From Tritrichomonas musculus (taxonomy: Eukaryota > Parabasalia > Tritrichomonadida > Tritrichomonadidae): a stretch of 64,000 nt of DNA. The notes beneath the pieces were generated by a model. That model saw only the letters and a list, made by a program, of their open reading frames with translations. It was not told where the DNA came from and made no database searches. Shown here piece after piece: positions 9,821 through 22,600 of the stretch; position 1 is the first letter of the stretch, and every line of letters begins with the position of its first letter. The position numbers were made by a program, and so were the translations under genes. Location of the stretch: the NCBI GenBank assembly GCA_039105265.1, contig JAPFFF010000006.1:3782001-3846000 (forward strand), in the 5' to 3' direction.

Positions 9821-11281
9821 ATGAACTTTATTAACATGAAATATTTTAGCGAATTACAGAAATGGGTCATTGAAAAAAAATTAGATAACGAATCATATGA
9901 AAGGATATCAGTTCTATATAAAATTGAAAAAAATCCTAATGAATCATTATCCAAAGATGCTCAAAAAACATGCTTTAAAAGATCGTCGTTATCATTAAGG
10001 TGGGAAAAAGGCATGACAGTTGGCCGTTTACCAATATTAACAGATGTAGATATCGATATTTTGAAAGAGTATATTACAGAAAACGCAATTGATGGCGAAT
10101 ACATTGACGTAGAGTATGCAGTGGAGATCGCAGATATATTACGCAACGACAGAATTGAAAATGCCATAAGCTTTTTACAACATATCAAATGTTATGGAAT
10201 ATGCGATGAAATCAGAGATTTTTCACGAAGTAACGAAACCGGAAGATCATGGGTGTATCAACATTTACATGATCTAGAAACTGAATTGCGAACTCCAAAA
10301 AATGTCGAAATCAATCGTATCTTAGCTTGCACTCCTGAAAAAATTGGGATCTTTTGTGAAACTTTTTTGCCAATTGTTGATGAAATCCCACCACCTTTAC
10401 GCTTTGGAGCTGACGAGACCATGCTAGCGCCCGTGATAACAAGAAAAGTTCTAGTCCCTCAAAATTTTCCAGGTCCAATAGTTCCAGAAAGTTTACCAAT
10501 GCCACACATAACCGCTATGTGTTGTGCAAATGTTTTTAGAGAAAAGATGCCATTATTTATCATTCTTCCTAATCTTGTTAAAACTCCTGAAGAGTTAATC
10601 GGGTTTCAAGAACGTGGTCAAGCAATATTTGCTAGCAGTAATAATGGCTGGCAAACTCGCGACTCATTTTTATGGTTTGCGATATGTTTTATTAATTATT
10701 TATCATTTTATAGAAAAAAGTTAAATGAAAATATCAGAGATAAAAAAGCACTTTTAATCGTCGACGGTCACAAAAGTAGGGAGTGCCCGATAGCAATTCA
10801 ATTATTGAAACAACACAATATTGAACTTTTTGTATTGCCAGCACATACTTCCCACATCACTCAGATGTTTGATGTGGGAATTGGCTCCCCGATGAAAGCT
10901 ACATTCAGTGATCATTTTAACAAGCTTATGCAGAATTTCAATCCTCAATTAAATCAAATAGCTCAAATAAGGCAATTTTGCATCCATGCTGCAATACTAG
11001 CATGGGATGTGAAAGCAAATTTCAAGTCCTGCGCCAAAGCAGCATTATTAACTGGGACACATCCATGCAGTGATGAATTTTTACGTGAAACAATTTTCGT
11101 TCGTGAAGTTCCTGCTCATTTACAGCAATTTTTATCAGAGAAAAAGAAGAGACAAAGAACGGAAACATTAAACATAAATAACAAATTAATTTCTGATGAT
11201 GAAGTTTTTGAAGAAATTAATGATTTCATAAGAACAAGACCAAAGCATAGCTACTTATGTACCGAAAATTATAATAGTTAG
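9821..11281 (+). mobile_element. pogo/Tigger-like DDE transposase gene
   Basis: This 486-aa protein (from the ATG at 9821) belongs to the DDE_1 group within the Tc1/mariner/pogo superfamily. The catalytic triad is visible: Asp in RFGADETM (about 196), Asp in LLIVDGHKS (about 313), and Asp in HITQMFDVGIGSPMK (about 351), the LPxHTSHxxQxxDVG signature typical of pogo/Tigger transposases. It should cut and rejoin DNA at the terminal inverted repeats of its element. An N-terminal ~150 residues with helix-rich character are probably DNA-binding. The reading frame is intact over the whole length, so this copy may be young. Terminal repeats could not be defined with confidence. Confidence 0.8.
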
Positions 11282-11286
11282 ATATG

Positions 11287-11312
11287 GTAGTGGGTGTTTC
11301 ACACCACACTAC
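11287..11312 (+). terminator. Hairpin just after the transposase stop
   Basis: Immediately downstream of the stop, TAGTGGGTG pairs with CACCACACTA across a short TTTCA loop, with one bulged A. This gives about 10 base pairs. It could be a 3' mRNA structure or part of the transposon. Its role is unknown. Confidence 0.3.
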
Positions 11313-11383
11313 ACACATGAAACTTACACTTTTGGTCTATTTTAATAACGAAAATGACAAAATGACAATCAAGAAGAGATGTC

Positions 11384-11944
11384 ATGTTAAACGTCTCGTG
11401 GCGCTTGTGTTTAATGTATAACGTCGCTGATGACAGTATTGTCGTTATTCATTTATTGATACAACAAATGATATTCATAAATTGTCATTCATCAGATGAT
11501 GCACAAATGAAATATAATTTATTGATATCACAAATGAAACGATTAACTGACCCAATCGATTACACACCAATACCAAAAGAATACGTGTTCTTCAGGGAAG
11601 ATGGAAAGCAAGACAATGACATACCAAATAGATTTTATTTTAACTTGCCAGCTGATTGGTGTACTGCAGACAAAGGAGAGACAATTATTGGCTTTCGTAC
11701 AATATGGATGTTAGCGAGACGTCGTAAATTGGAATTCAATATCAAAGTCAAAAAATATTTCAGAAATAACACATCGAAAGTGAGTCAAGTTGAATGCAAT
11801 ATTGTTTCATGGCTACCAACAGACAAGGATTTGAGAGAAGTTTGGAAAGATATTCATAACCTGAAAAAGAAAATTTCGTTTACCGAATTCAAAATAATTC
11901 TTTTATTAATTCCAGTATGTTTTATTTTTCTTATAAACAAATGA
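11384..11944 (+). CDS. Unidentified 186-aa ORF downstream of the transposase
   Basis: This ORF begins about 100 nt after the transposase and shares its orientation. The central part (about 60-165; YFNLPADWCTADKGE, GFRTIWMLARRRKLEFNIKV) looks like a genuine globular protein rather than chance sequence. The C-terminus (IILLLIPVCFIFLINK) is strongly hydrophobic and could be a tail anchor. I do not recognise the family. It may be a second gene of the transposon or an unrelated mobile or host fragment. The AACGTCT word seen at the left flank of the transposase lies near its start. Confidence 0.45.
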   Translation: MLNVSWRLCLMYNVADDSIVVIHLLIQQMIFINCHSSDDAQMKYNLLISQMKRLTDPIDYTPIPKEYVFFREDGKQDNDIPNRFYFNLPADWCTADKGETIIGFRTIWMLARRRKLEFNIKVKKYFRNNTSKVSQVECNIVSWLPTDKDLREVWKDIHNLKKKISFTEFKIILLLIPVCFIFLINK

Positions 11945-13675
11945 ATTATCGATAGTTTTTTCATCTGCCAACTATGTGCTGGAATTTGTACGATAGTTAT
12001 TTTGTAAATCGCTTTTATTTAGTAAATTTGGCGAATTTGCTTGAGTTTTAGGAAACAAATATTAAAAATGAATAATCTTTGCTTGGTTTGCTTATCGATG
12101 ATGCTTTATAATCAGCAATAAAAATGGAAAAAGTGATTTGAACGAATTGGGAATAGAATTATTAATATCAATATGAAGAAAATTATAAAACAATTTCCTG
12201 TATAAACTCATAATTTTCAAAATTTTGAAATTCGCCTTTTAGGTAAAAAAAAAATTAGCCTTTTAGGTTAAAATAACTCATATCACTTGTGATATGAATA
12301 TAAAAAATGATAAATTTCGAGTTCTTCCTCATGAAATATAAATTACTTATATAATTCTATTTAAAAATAATATAATTAAAAAAATAAAAATTGTTTTTTG
12401 AATTAAGATAACCAGATTAGGATTCAATTTTTTACAAAAAAATAAATTATTTTTATCTTAAATTCCTCTTGAAAAATATGTCTTTTTTATATTATATTTA
12501 TCATTAATACTGCCATTTAAAAATTATATTTTGAAAGAAAAATGATCTGTCGAGTGGATAGAAGTTTCCATACCTTTGTAATAAGATTTGAGAAATACTG
12601 TAATAATGAAAAAATCTTTGATTTTTTGAACAAAAATTATAAATATATGATAAGTATAAGATTATAAATTTAAATAAATTTTTTATTTATATATATATTT
12701 GTAACTAAACAAGATACTCTTATTTATAATTTTTATGATTAGGGTCATAAGTTCGTTTGTTAGCTCGACTTTTTTTTTAAATTCTTATAACATTTTTATT
12801 TTTGAAAATGTAATAAGCTCGGGGTGTAACTGTGAAGGTAAAGTAACATCATAGTTTTCTAAGATATTATTTTTGGATAAATACAATATGAACTTTTTGA
12901 GAAATACAATAGGAACTTTTTGATAGATGAAATAAAGTGCCTCCTCAATTAAGAAAGTATTTTTTGAATAAGCTCATAGAAATATTGAATGAGTTTTCAC
13001 AATTTTAACTTTCCTAATAGTGGACACACTTTAATTGATACCTTTTTAAAAAACTTAGATCATCAATAGTGACTAACCTAAATTTTCAATAGAAATATTG
13101 AATCGATACTAGTATAGTTGGACCTTTCTGAGGAGATTTCAAAAGTTATCATGACATTTATAAAGATTTTTACCATCAGCGGACACCAGATAGACGGCAT
13201 ATAGCCTCGGTACAATTATTTAAAAATAAAAACGATTTTATTGTATTCATCATTTTTATTTAATTTTTTTTTTCTGAGGATTTTTCACTTTTTTAATGTC
13301 CTTCAGAAAAGTCCAACAATACTCGAATTGATCCTAAATATTTTATCTAATATTTTCAATAAAGAATCTGTTGACTTAATCATTAATTTTCAGGAAAATC
13401 TTTATTTTCATACAAATACTTGATAAAACTGATTTAAATCAATAAATGAAGCAATTACAAAATACATTTATAATGCAAGTTGTTTCTTCCCTGACAACTC
13501 TTCCAATTAATTTTATTTTGCCCATTCTGTCCAATGTTTCTGGTTCTTAAATTTCCAATGTTTTATTTAAAATCTTTCTTTTTTCAGTTGTTTTTTTTCT
13601 CTTCTTTCTTTTTCAAGAGTTTTTGATTATGTTCTTTGAAAAAGTGGAGATAAAAATAACCCATATTTTCTTCAA
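11945..13675. other. Intergenic region with short repeats
   Basis: About 1.7 kb without a supported gene. It contains a direct repeat of GCCTTTTAGGT around 12234 and 12257, a direct repeat of GAAATACAAT(A)GGAACTTTTTGA around 12880-12925, and an imperfect inverted repeat at 12934-13032 described separately. A 60-codon frame at 13241-13423 is Phe/Leu/Asn-rich and unconvincing. The region ends in pyrimidine-rich sequence before the giant gene. Confidence 0.5.
12934..13032. repeat. Imperfect 25-bp inverted repeat, possible MITE remnant
   Basis: AAAGTGCCTCCTCAATTAAG... at 12934-12958 is matched at about 20 of 25 positions by the reverse complement of 13008-13032 (…CTAATAGTGGACACACTTT). The two arms enclose 49 bp. 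A further copy of AGAAATATTGAAT lies inside (about 12979) and just outside (about 13090). The arrangement resembles a collapsed mariner-type MITE, but no target duplication was established. Confidence 0.35.
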
Positions 13676-16600
13676 ATGGATCCGTTTAAATCTGGGAATG
13701 ATTCTGTTGATGATTCACAGAAAGAACATAATCAAAAAAGACTTGGTTTTCCTTCTACTGGCTTGGGTACTCTTAACCAAGATAATTCTCAAAACAAATT
13801 CACCAAATCTGCTTCTAATGACTATAATCAAAAAGTACCAAATAATAATCCTTCAGAAATTCGAAATCCTTTCACATTTGATACTTCTTGGACATTTACA
13901 AAAAATCATCCAAATTTTTTCAACGATATGCCATCGAATAATAATAATAATAAACCTGCAAATAAATCACTTCCTGAAAACAAAAACGTTAGATTTGTTG
14001 AGAATTCACTTAATGAAAATTCAAATAATCGAGCTGATAAGGTCCCAAATTCTTTCCTCAAAGACTCTAATCAAAAAATATCAAATAATTCTCCTTTTGG
14101 AGTTAAATATCCTTTTCCAAAAGATTTTTCTGTACCATCAGCTAATAATAATATATGGACAAAGGAAGTACCTTCTAAGGAGCCTCATATTGAAAAGCCC
14201 ATACTTGATAATCCTTTTGATGTACCTCATGATGATGATCATTTTGAACCATATGCAAATTATCAACAAAACAGATTCACCAATCCTTGGTTCAATAATT
14301 CTTCTGAAAACTCTAAATGGCCAGAAAAGAAGTCTACCTGGCCAGAAAAGAAGCCTGCCTGGCCAGAAAAGAAGTCTACCTGGTCAGAAAAGAAGCCTGC
14401 AAGGAACGATAGAATATCATCAGAAAATTTTCAATCTGATCTATCAAATTTTTCTATTGAACCTTTTGAATACCATTTTCCGCATGAATTTCCAGAAAAC
14501 TCTCAGCAAAAGCCTCCAATTAAGCTGCCACCTTTTGATTTCAAGTCCTTTGAGATTCAAGCTGAATCTTCTGATAATTCGCCAAAAATTTCTTATCGGA
14601 AAGGATTTCATTCAACACCATCTGATTCATTTGTAGATTTTCCCAAAGAACTTTTGTCTTGTATATCTGAAACATTAGACAATCAACATAAAATGCCATA
14701 TGTAACATTTAAATCAACAGACGAGTCCATTATTTACAGAAATCAACTGATTGCTCTTTTTCAAATATTCAAAAAAACAGGAAGCCAAATTTTCATTAAT
14801 CACTCTTTCAAAACAACAGAAGGGAAAAGACAATTATTAAAATTAATTACAACAATTAATCTCATTGAAAATAATAAAGATATATTTCCAGATCATGTTT
14901 TCAGCATTTGCAAACAATTATTTGAAGATCATCAAATAATAATTAATAATATTGATGAATTGTTAACAAGAAGATCATTTTTAATTTTGTTGAATATCTT
15001 GTGTGATAAAAAAATGCCTCCAAATTACGATTTTAAATTTGATGAAGAAGTGAATAAAGAAGACTTTGATCGAGAATTTACTAATTTATTAAGTAAATAC
15101 CAACAAAATGTATTAAATCCATTTATTGACTATGCATTTTTCGAAGAAAAATACAGAATTTTCATAATAATTCAAATTCAATCAATATTGAAATCATTTT
15201 ATGGATACCAAGATCCAATAATTAAATTCTTTAAATTTTATGATAATAAAATTTTTGGTCAATGTAATTCATTTTCATTTCAGTCATTCTTAAATAATGA
15301 TGAATGCCTTTTTGTTAAACTTATTTCATTAGTTTTGAATAAAGGTAGACCAATTCTTCCTTCTCGATCTAATTCAAATAGCAAGCGCAAAATTCAAATT
15401 AAAAACAAAATTGCTCTTCATTTTTTAAACCAGCAAAGGCCAGGAATAATTGATATCAACAAATCATTCACGACATTTCAAGATCAATTTAAGTTGTTTA
15501 AATTGATTATAACAAAAGTTATTTATCATATTGATCAAGATGAAATTTTGGAGAAATGTAAACAAATTTTTAATCAATTTCATATTGAAATTAATAATAT
15601 TGATGAATTACTAACACCAAAATCTTTTGCTGTATTATCATCAATTTTAATTAATCATAAGCTACCATCAAATACAGTCAATGGAACATTATCTTCTTTT
15701 ATTTCGTCTTTATCATATTCGCAACAAAATTATATTTTTGTTGATTCAATTATTTTTTTCAGTGATCAATATAAGTTCCTTGTTTTAACTCAAATTCATG
15801 TGCTTTTGCAATTATATAAAAAATATGAGATAAACTCAATAATGAAATTCTTAGGTTTTTATAAACCAAGATATTTTGAAGATTGCCTTTATTTAAGTTC
15901 AAAAACTTTTTTTGACGATGGTTTTCATTTTCCTTTATTAGTATCATTAATTTGTAATAAAGGAAAATCAATTCTTCCACCAAACTCGAGTATTGAAAAT
16001 GTAGATGATATCAATAAAAACAATGAAATAGCTCTTCGTTTTTTAGCTGAAAAATCAGAAGGGAAAATTAATATCAACCAATCATTGAAAACAATTGAAG
16101 ACAAAAATAAAGTTTTGGAATTAATTATTACGGAAGTACTCTTAAATGTTGACAACCCAGAAGAAATATACATCAAATGTAAAAATCTTTTTGAAACATA
16201 CGGAGTAACTATTAACAATGTTGATGATTTATTAACAGATAATTCATTTGCCCAATTAATAAATATATTGACATTTAAAACTGCACTTGATTATCATGTT
16301 GATAGCATTGATAAATATATAAAGACCTATAACAAATTCAAAATTCCAGTTTTGTTTATTAATACAGACTCATTTAAAGATAAAAATCGATTCCTTTTAT
16401 TTACACAAATTTATTTGATTTTAAAATTCTTTGAAAAAGATTATACGAATCCTGTTTTATATTGCATTAGTCAATATTTATGTAAATTACGTCATAATGT
16501 TCTGTTAACTGAATGTGTTTACTTATCAAGCGAATCATTCTTCAGTGATCAATCTCATTTTCCTTTTCTAATATCTTGTCTTCATTTAAATGATATTAAA

Positions 16601-19600
16601 GATATGAATTTTCCAGAAAAATACAATAATCGACAAGCTCTTGATATTTTGATAAAAAGTCGACCAGATATATTTGACAAAAATATAGCTTTTAAAACAA
16701 TTGAAGATAAAAATAAAATATTGGAATTAATTATTACGAAAATCATGTATGATTTCGATCCAGATTTAACAATTGAAATATGCAAAGATATTCTTAAGAC
16801 ATATGATATTTCAATTAATAATGATAATGACATATTTACCAAAAAATCATTTTTATCATTTTTTTATATAATAGCTAATAAAAAAAATCCAACAGAAGAA
16901 GATATAGATATCAACAAATTTGATGAATTAATAGATTTATGGAAACCAAGAATTCAAAGTGAAAAAGATTTTATAGTTTTCATTAAATCTTGTTATTTTG
17001 AAGATCAATACAAATACCTTATTTTAACGCAATATCATATTTTATTAGATCTAAATTCATTCTATTATATAAATCCAATTATTGCATATTTAAAATCACA
17101 CTCAGACACCTTTGCTAAATATGATTCATTTTCATTGGAATCATTATTAAAAAACAATGACTTTTTCGCTAGCTTAAAATCATATGTTCTAAAGTTTATA
17201 CAAGAGAATGACTTAAAAACTCAATGCGACTTTTCAAAAGATGATAAAAGACAATTACTAGAATTTATTATTACAAAAATTTTTAACAGTATTGATCATA
17301 ACAAAATATTTAATACTTGCAAAGAGTTATTTAATCCAATTGAAATCAACAATATTAACAAATTATATACCAAAGAATCGTTTTTATTATTATTAGACAT
17401 TTTGGTTAATAAGAAGTTTTCAATAGAAAAAATCAAATCTAATTTTGAATTTGATTCAATAATTAATAAATTTAAGTCAAATTCAAAATTACCTCTTTTC
17501 ATCAATTCATCATTTTTTCAAGAACCTTATCAATTTCTAATATTAGTTCAAATTAAAAAAATTCTAGACCAATATGGTTTGTTTGATTTTGATCAAGAAG
17601 GAATTTTTCTCAAATGCAAAGAAATATTTGAAGCATATAATATTTCACTTGAGAATATTAATGAATTATTTACCATAAAAACATTTTTATCATTATTGTT
17701 TGTTTTGAAATATCAAAAAGCACCAACTGATAATGATATTGATCCTACCAATTTTGACAAATTAGCATATGAGAAGGACAAATTAACATATTGGAATAGC
17801 AAATCAACAACAAATTGGACGAATAAATTAACATATGGGAAAGAAAAAAATTTAAACTGTTATATTGATTCAACTTATTTTGATTATCAGAGAACACATT
17901 TTATATTATCCCAAATCAAATATATTTTGGAACATTATAAAAAAACTCATGTTAATCCAATTATAAGGTTTATTCATTATTTTAATAACAAATGTTTTGA
18001 AGATTGTCTTACTTTAACCATCGATTCATTTTTTAATGATCAACACCATTTCCCTCTATTTATATCATTGATTTTCTACAACGAAGAGCATTGTAATGAA
18101 AATAATAAAACAGCTCTTAGAACTTTATCAGAAAAAACAGGTGGATTGATAAGTAGCAATTATTCACTCGAATCAACAACTGATAAAAATAAATTATTAG
18201 AATTAATTATTACAAAAGTTATTCATAAAGTTAATCAAGAACAAATTTTTAACAAAAGTAAAGAAATTTTAGGGGAATTTAATTATTCGATTAACAGTAT
18301 AAATGATTTATTAACCAAAGAATCAATTTTAATTTTATTCAATGTTTTATGTTTTAAAAAGGCGGAAATACCTGATCTCAAGAATCAGATTGATAATTTT
18401 GATAATTCAATTGACAATTTTTCGAAAGCATTTAAATTTCCTCTTTTTATCAAGTCGGATGCTTTCAAAGATCAATATCGTTTTCTTTTAATAGTTCAAA
18501 TTCATATTATTTTTAGACTTTATGGGAAAATTTTTGGTAATCCAATAATAACATTTCTTGAATTTCAATATAAACATTTAGAAGAATTTAAAACAAATTA
18601 TGAATTAACAATTGACTCATTTTTCAATGATCAATATCACTTTCCATTATTAGTATCAAAATGTTTGTGCAAAAAGCTACCAACAAATTCAAATGAAAAA
18701 GATAAAAATAAGATGGCACTCAACTTTTTGTCAAAATCAATACCAGGTGTTTTTGATGCAAATCAATCTTTAAAAACAAAACATGATAAAATCAAAATAT
18801 TAGAATCAATAATAACAAAAATCATATATATAATAGATCAAAATAAATTTGAAGCTTGCAAAGAAATTTTTGAACAGAATAATATCCAAATCGATAATAT
18901 AGATGATTTGTTAACCGAAAAATCCTTAAAACCTTTTATAGATGATTGCAAAAAATTAGAAAGAACTTTCTACTCAAACCATTTAATACTAAATCATATT
19001 CAGCCAAGAGGGTATTTTGTCAATCCGACTTTTTTCAAAGACAAATATCGCTTCCTTTTAAAAATTCAAATTGACATATTTTTGCCAGTTAAAAGCAATC
19101 CAATTTTTACATTATTCAATGATTATTTTCCCAAAGCAATTAGCATTTTCCCGACAATTAATACTTTTTTTGATGATCAATTTAGTTTTCCAACTTTGAT
19201 ATCATATATTTTCAACAATGGAGAATCAATTTTATTATCAGATTCAAATGCAAAAACAGCGAATCAAAAATGTAAAAACAACAAATCTGCACTTCATTTT
19301 TTATCAAGAAAATCAAAAGGAATAGTTGATATTCATCAACCAATTAAAACAACTGAAGATAGACTTGAAATATTAAAAATAATTATCACAAAGATTCTTT
19401 ATAAAATAAATCCAGATGAAATTTTTGTCAAGTGCAAAAAACTTTTTGAATCTTACAATTTGCCGATTGAAGATGGTCACGTTAGCAATCTTAATGTCAT
19501 TATTAATAATATAAACGATTTATTGACGATAAAATCATTTATAGCATTATTATCTATTTTTACTAATAAAAGACTTCCATATAAATACGAATATGACGAA

Positions 19601-22600
19601 TTTGATGAGATGAAAGAAGCCTTTCAATCAAAACATTCCCGAATGAAAATTTATATTGAATCTTATAATTTTACTGATGAATATAAATTCTTAGTTTTGG
19701 TTCAGATTCACCTTCTTTTAAAGCATTTCGGATTATTAGATATAAATCCAATTATGATTTTTTTCAAGTTTCACTTCAAAGAATCTTTTTGTGACTATCT
19801 TGATTTAACAATTGATTCATTCTTTGATGATGAATATCATTTTCCATTATTAATATCATTAATTTTCAATGAAGGGAAATCAATACTTCCTTACAAATAT
19901 ATTGCTACGAATGACACAAAGGATTTTGGAGGAAATAATATAATCGCACTTCATCTATTATCTGAAAAAACAGGAGGATTGATAAATTCTGATAAACTTC
20001 TTCAAACAACAGAAGATAAGCGTAAATTATTAGAATTTATTATTACTAAAATAATTTATAATATTAATCCAAAAGAAATTTTAGACAAATGTCGAGAAAT
20101 TTCTAATGACAAAATGTTTAAAAATATTAATGAATTATTCATCAAAGAATCATTTTTGAAGTTAATGTGCCTTTTAAATAAAAAATATGAACAGGATATT
20201 TCATCTGACGACTTCGATGAAGTATTAAAAAATATGGATCTTTTTATTACATCTTCTTGCTTTGAAGATCCCAGATATAAATTTCTTGTATTTGTTCAAA
20301 TTCATGTTCTTTTGAAGGATTATGGATTATTGTATGCAAATCCGATTATGAAATTCCTCAATTACCATTACACAAATAAATTTGATCACTATCTTGATTT
20401 AACGATTGATTCATTCTTTGATGATGGATATCATTTTCCATTTTTAGTATCAATGATTTTCAACAATGGAAAACCAATAATTCCATATAAAAATTGTATG
20501 TGTAAGGATAATCAAATGGCACTTAAAATAATTATTGAAAAGACAGAAGGATACATTGACATTGATCAATCAATCGAAAAAACAGATGATAGAATTAAAT
20601 TATTAGAAATAATTATATTGAAAATAATTTACAACATCAATCCAATCAAAATTTTAAATAGTTGCAATGATATTTTATATCAAGGTAAAAAGAAAATTAC
20701 ACAAATGAATGATTTGTTAACAAAAAAATCTTTTTTGTTATTATTGTATTCATTACACAATAAACCATGGCCGCCAAATGATAAAATAAATAGTATAGAT
20801 TGTGAAAAGAAAATTTACAGTTTCAAAACTGAAAGAATTTGGGATTATCATAAGCAAAATATGATTGATTTTGATGCAGAAATGAAATTATTTATTGAAA
20901 AAGATAAAGATTTGCCTATATTTATTGATAGATCATTTTTCCAAGAACAATACAAGTTCCTTGTTTTAACTCAAATTCATTTACTTTTATCATACTTATC
21001 AAATAAACAACAAAGTGCTTTGAATCCGTCAGAACTTTCTAATAATAAGCAAAATTTAAATAATCAAAAATCATCAGATGAAAAATCAAACATTGAATCT
21101 TTATATTCAAACAATTCAGGTGGAATGAAGCCTACATTACACTCAAAATCTTATGACCAAATACATATACAAAACAATTCAAATGATAAAAAATTAGAAT
21201 ATATTAAATCAGTTCCTGAAATAAAATTAGAACCATTAGATGATAATGATGAAAGAAAACAATTCATTGAATATCAAATGAAATCAAATGAGGCACTTTT
21301 GAAAACAATTAATTGTCTTTGTTCAAATTTGAATTTACATTTTGAGAACTTTTATCAAACTGTCAAAAAAGATTCAATTCCTAAATTTGTCATGTTTATG
21401 CTCAATATAAAAGAGATAAAGAGAGTTTCTTTGGAGACAAACAACAATGATTATAAAGAGAAGCTGACATTAACAGAGCTCAATAACATCGATGCAGTAA
21501 TTAAATTCTTAAAAACTAAAGATTTGATGTTTAACACACTAAGATTTAATTTTCGAAATGATGAATTTATCGAATCATCTGCAATTTTATTCTACACAAA
21601 CTTTTTGAATATTTTCTTTTTAAGACAAACTAAAGATGAATTATTCAACAGATGCTTTTCAATTCTTCATGATAAAATCAAATCGAATGAATTTGATCAA
21701 ATTAAAGTCTTGACCAAATGGAACACATACCTTTTATTAGCATATTATGTAAATTATGGAAACATTCATCTTAAAAAGAGTGAGTTAAATCAAAATGAAA
21801 ATGAATTGTTCCAGAAAATGAATATTCCACAATTATTTGATGAACAATTTTTAATCCAATGTTCTTCATTAAATAAAATTCCAGATGTTCTATATTATCA
21901 GCTTCAATTCATTTTTAATTCATTGGATATGAAAGATTCCAAATATGGAGTGTTTAATATGTTACCCAACTTAAAGCATAAAACAATGAAAAAGAAGAAA
22001 ATATTTTATAAATCTGCATCATCAAATTTGTTTGATATCAATGAAAATGTGTTGCCATCGAAATTTAATGAAAGAACTAGAATCTATTCACTACCAATTG
22101 ATGACAGAAATATAAAAGAAAATGTAAACCAAGATAATATTGAATCACCTGACCAATTTTGGAATCATCTAGATTCAGATTATGTTTTTGATAATGGAAT
22201 TTTATATAACAAAGTTGTTTATGACAGCAGAAGCAAGAATTCCGAAAATGAATGGATAAATGAAATGAAAAATATTCAAAATAAAGAAGATAACATGTCA
22301 TCAGGGAAACTTATTGTTAAAATAAGAACAGATGAAAATAAAACAGAAAAAGATAAAAAGAAAGATAAGAAAGAAAATAAAAAGATATCTGAACAGTTTT
22401 CAATAAATATTCATGAAGAAAAAACATATAAAATATTCACATACGATGAAGTTGAAATGAAGTGGATATTCAATGAAAATTCATTTATTAATTTTTGCCA
22501 AAGCAATTTAATAGTTACTGAAGATGTAAAAACGCCATTAATTCTGTTTTTGAATTCATTTGAAGAGAATTTGTTTTCTATAACATCCAAACTTATAACT

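Noticed and set aside
13241-13423. 60-codon frame upstream of the giant gene
   Set aside because: Low-complexity Phe/Leu/Asn composition typical of chance frames in AT-rich DNA.
13623-14636. 337-codon plus-strand frame overlapping the giant gene
   Set aside because: It is an alternative-frame shadow, rich in Ile and Leu, and the giant gene explains the sequence far better.
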